64,000 nucleotides of DNA from Phycisphaerales bacterium UBA1845. Lineage in GTDB: Bacteria > Planctomycetota > Phycisphaerae > UBA1845. The stretch lies in contig DDIR01000066.1 of assembly GCA_002338715.1 (NCBI GenBank), positions 46,411-110,410 on the forward strand. Direction: 5' to 3'. The translations under genes were made by a program, and so were the position numbers. Positions 1-6,762 of the stretch are shown here, piece by piece; positions within the stretch are counted from its first letter, which is position 1; every line of letters starts with the position of its first letter. Below the pieces are notes generated by a model. It was not told the origin of the DNA. It made no database searches and was given only the letters and a program-made list of their open reading frames with translations.

Positions 1-2
1 TG

Positions 3-116
3 AGTGAAGGTGCCGCTGCATGTTGCTCACAATGCGGCGCGGAGTTCTTCGAGATGGAGTGGGAATTAGAGCAACCGAGCGTTCACTGTTGTCTCGACCG
101 GGGCGAGTTGGATTAG
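3..116 (+). CDS. C-terminal end of a Cys-rich (zinc-ribbon-like) protein, cut by window edge
   Basis: An open frame enters from the left edge and stops with TAG at 114-116, giving 37 residues. It contains CCSQCGAEFF followed later by HCCLD, so paired cysteines are arranged as in a small zinc-binding ribbon. It converges with the thioredoxin-like gene on the other strand, with about 28 bases between the stops. The rest of the protein lies outside the window, so no function can be given. It could be a chance open frame, but the Cys spacing and the clean convergent junction favour a real C-terminus. Confidence 0.45.
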   Translation, partial: SEGAAACCSQCGAEFFEMEWELEQPSVHCCLDRGELD

Positions 117-144
117 CTGATGCAAGCTTCGTATCGTTGCCCCT

Positions 145-519
145 CTATTTCGCCGCGTGTTGATCTTGCGTTTTGATGAGTCGCTTCAGGTAATGCTCCA
201 GCATGTTTCCGCGCAGGTCTTTGGCGACGACCTTGCCTTCCTGGTTGATCAGGAAGGTGGCTGGCACGCCGGAGACGTAGTAGGTCTTGGCGATCGGGTT
301 CAGGTCGGATGGGCCGGCTGCGATCTGGGGCCAGTTGACTCCCTTAGCGGTGACAAAGCGTGACACTGTTTGCGGGTCGTTGTCCACGCTGATGCCCAGG
401 ACCACAAAGTCGCCGCTGTCTTTGTATTGGTCGTAGGCGCGCTTGATGTTGGGCATCTCGGCGACGCATGGGGCGCACCACGTTGCCCAGAAATCGATCA
501 GAACCACCTTCCCGCGCAA
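145..519 (-). CDS. TlpA/ResA-type thioredoxin domain (downstream half of an interrupted gene)
   Basis: This 124-residue frame is a thioredoxin-fold domain with the redox motif WATWCAPC near its start and the cis-proline loop GVPATF later, as in TlpA/ResA/AhpC-TSA proteins that reduce disulfides outside the cytoplasm. The methionine at 519 is not a natural start. The same frame continues upstream to 687 without a stop and encodes a typical TlpA lead-in (GEPAPDFEGTTLAG, then KLSDLRGKVV). That lead-in joins directly, across one TGA at 688-690, to the carboxypeptidase-regulatory-like protein encoded just upstream. Planctomycete TlpA proteins often have such N-terminal domains, so this is probably the catalytic end of one larger exported protein. 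Alone it lacks a signal peptide. Confidence 0.8.
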   Translation of the reverse strand: MRGKVVLIDFWATWCAPCVAEMPNIKRAYDQYKDSGDFVVLGISVDNDPQTVSRFVTAKGVNWPQIAAGPSDLNPIAKTYYVSGVPATFLINQEGKVVAKDLRGNMLEHYLKRLIKTQDQHAAK

Positions 520-687
520 ATCAGACAGCTTGACCTTTTCGCCCGCAAGTGTTGTGCCTTCAAAGTCGGGGGCGGGTTCACCGGGGTTGATGATCAGGAA
601 GCGGTCGATCTTGAGATCGATGGGCTTGTTGTCGGCTGCGACGAAGCTGATCTCTCTGACCAGAGAGATATCCTGGGGGCCCGGGCC

Positions 688-1656
688 TCAACCGGGGGCG
701 GTGCGCCTGGCCCACCGCTTGGCTTCCAACGTGTACGTGCCGTCGTCCAGCCCGACGATCTCGTAATTACCGGTTGCATCGCTCACGCCGCCCACGCGAA
801 TGCCATCGCTGCGAACCGTGCTGATCGAAACATCCGGAAGCAGTTCATCTTCCGGGCCGCGAATCGCGCCGGCGAGCTTCTTGCCTTTGGTCAAATCGAT
901 ATCGATGGGATGTTCGGTCAGCTTTGAGATGGTGACTGGGATTTCCAGAATCGTTGCGCTATAGTTGCGGGCGCGGCGATCAAATGCCAGCGTCCATTTG
1001 TCGATGTCAGGCGGAAGCGGTCCAGCTTGAAAACGTCCATCGGGTCCGATTGTGATTGAAATGTTGTACATGATGTCGTCAGGCGTTTGCGGGGCGACCG
1101 GCGTAAATCGGGCGTACTTGTATTGATTCGCTGCGTCGCCCGGCATGGGGCTGTAATGTTGCGCCGGAACGCCCTGCACCCTGCCGCTGGCGAAAATCGG
1201 CGCTGCGAGTGTCAGCTTCACTTCGGATCCGTCTTTGAGCGGGTCGATGTTGTTGATGAATGCAACGCCATGCTGCGGGTGGGCGGCGGCGACGTTGACC
1301 GGCCCGTCCATGATGTTTGACAGAACGAACCGACCCTGTTCGTCGGTCACGTTTTCCACCGACGAGCTGCCGTTTTGTGCTTTGAAGAATAGCAGAACGC
1401 GCTTGTCTTGCCCGTAAACAAAGAGGCGGCCATCACCGCTATAGGTGATGTAACCGAGTTTGCGGTTGGCGGCACCGACTTGCACGCCGGCGACCGGGTG
1501 GCCGTCGTGGTCAACGACAGTTCCGACGATGCGGTTGACGGCATTGGCATCATGCGGTGCGTCGGCGTAGGTGAGATCGGCCGGACCAATCAGCATTGCG
1601 AGTACAAAGATGGCGATGCATGGACGGCTGATAAGCAGTGTTCGATGATCGATCAT
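688..1656 (-). CDS. Exported carboxypeptidase-regulatory-like domain protein (upstream half of an interrupted gene)
   Basis: The start chosen is the ATG at 1656, with GGAG six bases upstream; an earlier in-frame ATG at 1662 sits too close to that site. A signal peptide follows (hydrophobic core IAIFVLAMLIG, then ADLTYA). The mature part has at least two CarboxypepD_reg-type beta-sandwich modules. The first begins VGTVVDHDGHPVAGVQV with later DEQGRFVLSN; the last carries SDATGNYEIVGLDDGTYTLE just before the end. The frame ends at a TGA (688-690) in the middle of what reads as one continuous protein with the thioredoxin domain downstream. The full protein would be about 503 residues: signal, beta-sandwich modules, TlpA domain. 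It may be a pseudogene, a sequencing error or a natural nonsense variant. Confidence 0.7.
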   Translation of the reverse strand: MIDHRTLLISRPCIAIFVLAMLIGPADLTYADAPHDANAVNRIVGTVVDHDGHPVAGVQVGAANRKLGYITYSGDGRLFVYGQDKRVLLFFKAQNGSSSVENVTDEQGRFVLSNIMDGPVNVAAAHPQHGVAFINNIDPLKDGSEVKLTLAAPIFASGRVQGVPAQHYSPMPGDAANQYKYARFTPVAPQTPDDIMYNISITIGPDGRFQAGPLPPDIDKWTLAFDRRARNYSATILEIPVTISKLTEHPIDIDLTKGKKLAGAIRGPEDELLPDVSISTVRSDGIRVGGVSDATGNYEIVGLDDGTYTLEAKRWARRTAPG

Positions 1657-1708
1657 GTTCATCTCCGCGATGTGGTTACGGCGTTCGGCCCGCGAGTGTG
1701 TTCGATAG

Positions 1709-1714
1709 ATTATA
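1709..1714 (-). promoter_or_regulatory. -10-like TATAAT upstream of the interrupted tlpA-type gene
   Basis: On the minus strand a perfect TATAAT lies about 50 bases upstream of the ATG at 1656. No good -35 hexamer is found 16-18 bases further upstream, so this is a weak promoter call. Confidence 0.35.
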
Positions 1715-1824
1715 CCACACCAATGGCGGCTGGTTGACAGACATATGTTGATTTCGGTTGCAACCTGTCGCAAGTTGCGGTTTACGGCATTGTGGGAGCG
1801 GATTGACGAACGTACCATCTGGAA

Positions 1825-3714
1825 ATGAGCACTTCCGTCGAGTCCGCCAACCGCCACACGACTTCGTGGGCGGTTGTCTACAGTGTGGTTTCGGGGATCA
1901 TCCTGGTCCTGGGGATGTGCGTTCTCGATGGCGTCCTCTTCAATGTCGTTACCTACGAACCGATTCAAATCGATGTTCCCCGGGTCAGCACGACCAAAAT
2001 ACCCTGGATGTTTGCGCTCATGGTACTTGGCGCACCGTCACTGATGCGGTGGCAAGTTTTAGAAAAACCCGAACGCGCGACTCTCGAAGCACTGCGTCCT
2101 GTTCACATCATTTGGCCCGTCCTTGGCTTGATCGCGCTGGTGTGGCTTAAGGTGTCACCGAGCTATCTCGGCGCGAGCCTGCTATTCGTCTCGTTGGGTG
2201 CAGCGGCCGCCGTTTCAGTGGCGGTTAAGAATACTAATGAGTCACCGGAATTCGAGACCGGTGACTATTTTGCGGACGCATTTGGACGCTTGTCGGGTTT
2301 CGGGCTGGTTCTTGGGCTCGTGCTTTGGAGTACGGCTTGGCACGCGGAGATGCAGTATTCGTTTTGGCAGCGGTACATGCTTGGCTATGCCGACATGGGT
2401 TTGTTTGTCAACGAGTTGGAGCATTGCCTGCCGTGGCGCGAGGCGTCGCAGCGTTTTGCGGATACGCGGCTTGGTTATCACGCGGTCTGGATGTTCTATC
2501 TGCTGACGCCGCTGTATGCGTTGGTGCGTCATCCGGTTTTTCTGATGGTGGTTGGGCCGCTCTTTTTGAATGCGGCAGCGATTCCGTTTTTCCTGATGGT
2601 CAAGCGGCGCGGTGGTGGTTCGGGACGGGCGATACTGGTGGCGTGTTGCTGGTTGCTGCTGCCGTCGCTCTCGCGGCTCCCCTATGCGGGAACGTATGGC
2701 TTTCAGTCGATCTACCTTGCGGTACCGTTTTTGGCGTGGACTTGGTGTTTGGCGATGTGCGATCGTTGGAAGGCTTCGCACGTGTGTCTGGTGCTCGCGG
2801 TGTTGTGTGAAGAGACGGTGTGCGGGGTGGCGGTCGGCTGGGGTGCGTATTTGCTGCTGTTCACGAAACGCCGGCGTGATGGGGTGATCATTGTTGTGGG
2901 AGCGGTGGCGTATCTTTTACTCACAACGCAGGTGATTATTCCGCATTTCACTTCGGCGATGACGTACACGCGGTTGAAGCTTTTTGGCGATGTGGGCGTG
3001 GATGAGGTGGCCGGTCGATTGGCTCGGCCCGAAGCCGCGTATTATCTGGTGGCGCTGCTTGCGCCGGTGGCGATCGGATTGTGGCGACACGCGAAGTTGC
3101 TGGTGGTGATTCTGCCGACGCTGGTTTTGGTCTTGCTGCTGCGCGACGAGCAGTATCTCAACATCAAGTACTGGCATCAGAGCTCGATGCTGCCCTTGAT
3201 CTTTTGTGCGGCGACGCTGGCGGTGGTTGGCGAGAAGCCGGGAGCGTCGCCAGCACCGCGCCCCGATGCATCGCGCGGATTGGCTTCGGGGCTGTTTTTT
3301 ACGCTCTTGCTGTTTCATCAGGCGCTGGGTTTTTCGCCGATCGCCCAGGCGGAACGGTTGCAGGCTGCCGCACCGCCGCCGGCAGAGGTTGACCCCCGCG
3401 CCCAGGCGGTTGCATTCGTGCATGTGAATTTCCAGCCGCGTGAGCACACGATTCTTGCGAGTGAGCGAATCGCGGCGCACGTTTGGGAATACCGGGCGAT
3501 CTACCCGTTGGCCGTCGTCGATTCGCTTGATGATGCGGCTTGGCCCGACGTTGTGGTGGTTGATGCGCACGACCGATGGGATCCCGTCATTGCGGCTGAC
3601 CGTGTCGATGAAGTCTTGAGCAAGGCGAACGCGCTGGGATACACCATCTCAGCACGGTTCGGTGATGTGTTCGTCATGACGCAAGGGAACTTGGCCCCTG
3701 CCAATTCGCAGTAA
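1825..3714 (+). CDS. DUF2079 family multi-pass membrane protein
   Basis: This 629-residue protein is dominated by hydrophobic segments, about ten or more. It matches my memory of the DUF2079 family, whose members carry an N-terminal region around 'D-M-G-L-F-x-x-E/Q' (here YADMGLFVNELEHCL, near residue 195) followed by an R-x-G-Y/H-x-x-x-x-F-Y-L-L-x-P block (here LGYHAVWMFYLLTPLYALV). The family resembles GT-C glycosyltransferases in topology, but its activity is not established. The C-terminal 150 residues are less hydrophobic and probably extracytoplasmic. It stands alone, divergent from the gene on its left and convergent with the HEAT-like gene on its right. The ATG at 1825 has only a weak ribosome binding site. 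Confidence 0.8.
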   Translation: MSTSVESANRHTTSWAVVYSVVSGIILVLGMCVLDGVLFNVVTYEPIQIDVPRVSTTKIPWMFALMVLGAPSLMRWQVLEKPERATLEALRPVHIIWPVLGLIALVWLKVSPSYLGASLLFVSLGAAAAVSVAVKNTNESPEFETGDYFADAFGRLSGFGLVLGLVLWSTAWHAEMQYSFWQRYMLGYADMGLFVNELEHCLPWREASQRFADTRLGYHAVWMFYLLTPLYALVRHPVFLMVVGPLFLNAAAIPFFLMVKRRGGGSGRAILVACCWLLLPSLSRLPYAGTYGFQSIYLAVPFLAWTWCLAMCDRWKASHVCLVLAVLCEETVCGVAVGWGAYLLLFTKRRRDGVIIVVGAVAYLLLTTQVIIPHFTSAMTYTRLKLFGDVGVDEVAGRLARPEAAYYLVALLAPVAIGLWRHAKLLVVILPTLVLVLLLRDEQYLNIKYWHQSSMLPLIFCAATLAVVGEKPGASPAPRPDASRGLASGLFFTLLLFHQALGFSPIAQAERLQAAAPPPAEVDPRAQAVAFVHVNFQPREHTILASERIAAHVWEYRAIYPLAVVDSLDDAAWPDVVVVDAHDRWDPVIAADRVDEVLSKANALGYTISARFGDVFVMTQGNLAPANSQ

Positions 3715-3730
3715 CTCCGCGAACTCCGCT

Positions 3731-4348
3731 TCAATTCAATTCTGCTGTCAGCCGCTTGGCGCATTTGGCGACTGACGCGCGGGTATTTTTCTGCTGGCGT
3801 TTGATGAACGCTTTGACCTTGGGGCGGTTGCAGACTTGCGGGCCAAGTCTTTCGAGCGAATCGAGCACCTGTCCGATCACGACGTTGCGACATTCGTCGG
3901 TTTCGTACTCGGCGCGCTCGACGGCCAGGTACGATTTCAAAACGCGATCGAGCACATCGGGACGGGCTTGGGCGATGAGCGAAGCGCCTTTCACCGCGTT
4001 GGCCGCACTGATCATGTTGTCGCCACGGATGAACGCCAAGTACTTAGGAAGGTAGGCGCTCAGTTTCTTGTCGCCATCGACAGCCGCCAGCGCGCCGAGC
4101 GTTCGAAGCGACTCCCAACGCATGATCTTGCTCTTGCTATCGAGGAGTGATGCGATCTGATCGAAGTACGGATATACGCGGGCAGGGTCTTTTTCGGCGG
4201 TAACGTAGACGGCTTTACCGGCTCCGAAACGCTCCCCACCCGAAGGCGCCATCATCGTTTCAATCGCACCAGCCACCCGCGCTTTGGTCAGCATGCGGAT
4301 GGGTGGTTTCTTGGCTTTCGTTTTTCTGGTCTTGTTCATGGTAGTCAT
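3731..4348 (-). CDS. HEAT-like repeat protein translationally coupled to a Phd-type antitoxin
   Basis: About 205 residues, starting at the ATG at 4348, which overlaps the stop of the antitoxin-like gene by ATGA. An in-frame ATG at 4339 is an alternative start. The N-terminus is basic (NKTRKTKAKKPP). The rest is alpha-helical with HEAT-like units, for example KIMRWESLRTLGALAAVDGD and DNMISAANAVKGASLIAQA, and a conserved-looking helical end ending in CAKRLTAELN. HEAT proteins are protein-interaction scaffolds, and no catalytic motif is visible. A toxin (PIN, Doc or RelE type) is usually found in this position behind a Phd antitoxin, but nothing here looks like one. The role is unknown. Confidence 0.7.
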   Translation of the reverse strand: MTTMNKTRKTKAKKPPIRMLTKARVAGAIETMMAPSGGERFGAGKAVYVTAEKDPARVYPYFDQIASLLDSKSKIMRWESLRTLGALAAVDGDKKLSAYLPKYLAFIRGDNMISAANAVKGASLIAQARPDVLDRVLKSYLAVERAEYETDECRNVVIGQVLDSLERLGPQVCNRPKVKAFIKRQQKNTRASVAKCAKRLTAELN

Positions 4349-4602
4349 GGCAGCTTTCCTTTGCGCGTCTTTGCGCCGAAAGGTGCAGCAACATCTTCGG
4401 GAAATGGTGCGTCGAAGTCTCCGTGGAGCTTTACGCGCCCTTTCCATTGTCCACCGGTGCGATCATGGGGCGCTTCTTTGATGGGGGTGAGCCGGGCGAT
4501 GGGTTTGCCAGCTTTCGTGATGATGATTGATTTACCGTTGGCTACCAGTTCCAACAGTGCGTCGAAATGATTGCTGATTTCGTTGATGTCTACAATCAAC
4601 AT
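4345..4602 (-). CDS. Phd/YefM-type antitoxin (prevent-host-death family)
   Basis: An 85-residue protein with the classic Phd/YefM N-terminal half: strand VDINEIS, helix HFDALLELVANGKSI, then IITKAGKPIARLTPI, which forms the DNA-binding dimer in this family. The C-terminal 40 residues are Gly/Pro-rich and charged (GQWKGRVKLHGDFDAPFPE). They look like the toxin-binding tail of Phd proteins that pair with PIN-domain toxins, where a G-x-x-KG...F.P.E pattern is common. The next gene, overlapping by four bases, is not a PIN protein but a HEAT-like one. Either the partner was lost or this is an orphan antitoxin. Family assignment is confident; function in this context is not. Confidence 0.82.
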   Translation of the reverse strand: MLIVDINEISNHFDALLELVANGKSIIITKAGKPIARLTPIKEAPHDRTGGQWKGRVKLHGDFDAPFPEDVAAPFGAKTRKGKLP

Positions 4603-4715
4603 GCAAACCAGTTTAACAAGCCTTGGAACGCTGGTCTGCCGATGGGTGACCTCTGGCCCAAGTGGCGTCGTAACACGTTTGTTTTTAATGGTTTAAGCAA
4701 CTCTTGCGCTGCCAG

Positions 4716-5423
4716 TCACTCGTGATCGATCGCATCACCCGGTTGCAGGTCAATGGGATCTTGGCCCTTTCGAAACAGTCGGGCCGGGGTGGCGTGCAGC
4801 GTTGCTTGGCCTTCGATGACCTGGATCATGCCGCCCTCCCATAGGCCGACGACGGGGGCGTCGTTCATTTCGTGGAATTCGCGGAGGCGGTCGTCGCGGG
4901 TTTCGCCGAAGTGCTGACAGTATGTGTCACTTTCCTTGATGTATGTGCTTCCGAAAAAGTAATGGGCGTTGATCTGGAAGGGGACGAGTCCGAGTGCGTC
5001 GAACGATGGCGGCATGCAGATCGGCATGTCGTTGGTGGTCATCATCGTCGGGCAGGCGACGTTGGTGCCGGCGCTGATTCCAAGATAGGGCATCCCTGCG
5101 TGCACGCGGTCGCGAATGACGTCGAGCAGGTCAAGGTCGTACAGCGATTTGAGCAGGCGAAACGTGTTGCCGCCGCCCACGTAGATACCGTCAGCCGCCT
5201 CGACGGCGCGCTTGGGATCGTCGGTTCGATGAATGCCTTGGATTTCGTAGTCGCCGTGCAGGTTGTTGTCGGTGATGAGCGCTTCGTAGGCGTCGTGATC
5301 GTGCAGGGCGTAGGGGACGAACAGCAGCGTTTTGATCTGCCCGAAATGCTTCTGCATCATGGCCGCGAGGTTGGCTTTTCGCTCGTCGGTTCGGAATCCG
5401 CCGCTTCCCAGGAGAATTTTCAT
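4716..5423 (-). CDS. pepE: Peptidase E (alpha-aspartyl dipeptidase)
   Basis: A 235-residue cytosolic serine peptidase of family S51, which releases N-terminal aspartate from Asp-X dipeptides. The nucleophile motif is GISAGTNVA (Ser near residue 119), preceded by the family landmark YVGGGNTFRLLKSL. Further family features include the substrate-region motif PFQINAHYF and the later GLWEGGMIQV. The length matches bacterial PepE (about 230). The ATG at 5423 is preferred because GGAG lies six bases upstream; a GTG at 5435 would overlap that site. It is a single gene on the minus strand, with an inverted pair of palindromic repeats immediately upstream. Confidence 0.93.
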   Translation of the reverse strand: MKILLGSGGFRTDERKANLAAMMQKHFGQIKTLLFVPYALHDHDAYEALITDNNLHGDYEIQGIHRTDDPKRAVEAADGIYVGGGNTFRLLKSLYDLDLLDVIRDRVHAGMPYLGISAGTNVACPTMMTTNDMPICMPPSFDALGLVPFQINAHYFFGSTYIKESDTYCQHFGETRDDRLREFHEMNDAPVVGLWEGGMIQVIEGQATLHATPARLFRKGQDPIDLQPGDAIDHE

Positions 5424-5472
5424 TGTGCGCTCCACTCTTGCTGGCTTTGCAAACTTATTTCGCGCCCTTGTT

Positions 5473-5558
5473 CGTCACTCCCGCGCAGGCGGGAGTCCAG
5501 TGCGGTTTTTTGGGGTATCGCGCTCGTACCTGGATTCCCGCCTGCGCGGGAATGACGG
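5473..5558. repeat. Inverted pair of palindromic repeats (repeat family A)
   Basis: Two copies of a roughly 28-base element face each other at 5473-5500 and 5529-5558. The core is ATTCCCGCCTGCGCGGGAAT (or ACTCCC...GGGAGT in the left copy), flanked by CCTGG on one side and GACGG on the other. Other copies in this window are at 19841, 31622, 35097, 42915, 42956, 62548 and 62671, always between genes. The structure is that of REP/BIME-type elements. Confidence 0.85.
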
Positions 5559-5619
5559 CGCTACGTTGCCCCGCTATTTGCATTGGTTGCTTGAAGTTTA
5601 ACACGAACACTACCGGGTG

Positions 5620-6492
5620 TCAGATGCGCACCTTCAAGACCGGTTTGATGATGAGGGCTGCGATGATCGAGATGACCAAAAAGCTGATAACCCAATGAAC
5701 ATTGAAGCCGAAGATCGGTGTTTCGTTCTTGGGAAAATTGACTAGGTCGAGTTCGATGCGCTGGATGGTATCGCCCGAGGATGCAGCGTTTTCGACCGGG
5801 TAAATCGCCTGTTCGAGAAAGTCGGCCCCCGCGCGGACCGGGCTGATGCGGGCGTAGCGGTTGTCGCTGACCTGGATTTCTTTCGACGCTTCGTCGCCAT
5901 CGACGGAGACGGTCACGATGTGGCGGCCCGGCTTGTTGGCTTGGATGCGCCAGATGACTTCGTTTCGTTTCGGGCGACCCTCGAAGTCGTCGAAGATGGC
6001 GTGCTGCGCTTTGACTTCGATGGCGCCGGGCGAATCCGATGCGCTGGCGACTTTGATGCTGGCGTCTGCGTCGGTGGCGATCTTGCCGTCGGCTAACTCC
6101 GCACGCAGCAGAATCGTTTCGCCCGGAAGCATGGGTCGCCACTCGTAGCGAAACGACATCTGGATGATGAGGAGCGACATCGGGATCATCATGACCGCGA
6201 GCGGCACCAGTGAATACCAAAGCAATCGACATGCCGCCCACAGGATGCGCCCCTGCGCTTTCAGCGTGACGCCCAGTTCTTCCTTGAACAGTTTGACCGC
6301 GAGCAGGTTGGCTTTGATGTCGTCGCGAACTTGCCCGATGGCTTTCTGATTCGACGTGTACTTGTAAATCAGCAACGCCACGACGCCGGTGATGCTCGAC
6401 CAGAAGGTCAGCGACAGCCAGCCGGGCCAGCTTTCCATGATTGAAAAGCAAGCGTCGAAGACGGCAGTCATGATGCGGTTGATGGTGTTCAT
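5620..6492 (-). CDS. Membrane protein with two N-terminal helices, extracytoplasmic beta domain and C-terminal helix
   Basis: The 290-residue protein has a hydrophobic segment near residues 22-45 and a charged amphipathic stretch (SNQKAIGQVRDDIKANLLAVKLFKEELG). Another hydrophobic block follows (LLWYSLVPLAVMMIPMSLLI), then a soluble beta-rich region of about 130 residues, then a last membrane helix (WVISFLVISIIAALII). The S-N-x-x-AI-x-x-x-DI-K block between the first helices recalls the EMC3/TMCO1 branch of the Oxa1/YidC insertase superfamily, but this is a weak resemblance. The soluble region (around residues 120-255) includes RPMLPGETILLRAELADG. It is probably cotranscribed with nothing; the neighbouring small gene is 70 bases downstream in the order of the map but reads the same way. 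Confidence 0.7.
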   Translation of the reverse strand: MNTINRIMTAVFDACFSIMESWPGWLSLTFWSSITGVVALLIYKYTSNQKAIGQVRDDIKANLLAVKLFKEELGVTLKAQGRILWAACRLLWYSLVPLAVMMIPMSLLIIQMSFRYEWRPMLPGETILLRAELADGKIATDADASIKVASASDSPGAIEVKAQHAIFDDFEGRPKRNEVIWRIQANKPGRHIVTVSVDGDEASKEIQVSDNRYARISPVRAGADFLEQAIYPVENAASSGDTIQRIELDLVNFPKNETPIFGFNVHWVISFLVISIIAALIIKPVLKVRI

Positions 6493-6565
6493 GCGTTGCT
6501 ACTGCGTTTGATTGAATCCGAAAACACTGGCTGGCTGGCAGCCAGTGGCACACTTAATCGTTTGG

Positions 6566-6754
6566 TTATTCCAGGTACCCCAGACCTTTAAGGCGTTCGG
6601 TCACTTCTTCGGGCGAGCCAGCCGACTCGAGCTTGGCCAACTCTTTTTCGATCATGTGGGTGATGAACTCTTCGGCATTCGCATAGCCAGCAATGTCGGC
6701 GACTTTGGCGACGCGGTCGTAGAGCGACGATTCGATTTTGATTTTGGTGGCCAT
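6566..6754 (-). CDS. Small ribbon-helix-helix-like protein behind the phosphodiesterase pair
   Basis: The 62 residues begin TKIKIESSLYDRVAKVADIA, followed by YANAEEFITHMIEKELAKLE. This is a strand-helix-helix pattern like Arc/MetJ/CopG ribbon-helix-helix proteins, which bind DNA as dimers. The acidic tail SPEEVTERLKGLGYLE is conserved-looking and has no recognised role. The ATG at 6754 lies nine bases after the stop of the lipoprotein phosphodiesterase gene, so the three genes 11075 to 6566 probably form one operon. A regulatory role is only a guess from fold. It is short but has clean codon structure and close spacing. Confidence 0.65.
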   Translation of the reverse strand: MATKIKIESSLYDRVAKVADIAGYANAEEFITHMIEKELAKLESAGSPEEVTERLKGLGYLE

Positions 6755-6762
6755 CGTTTTGG

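Noticed and set aside
1734-1739. TTGACA on the plus strand as -35 for the DUF2079 gene
   Set aside because: No acceptable -10 hexamer lies 16-18 bases downstream.
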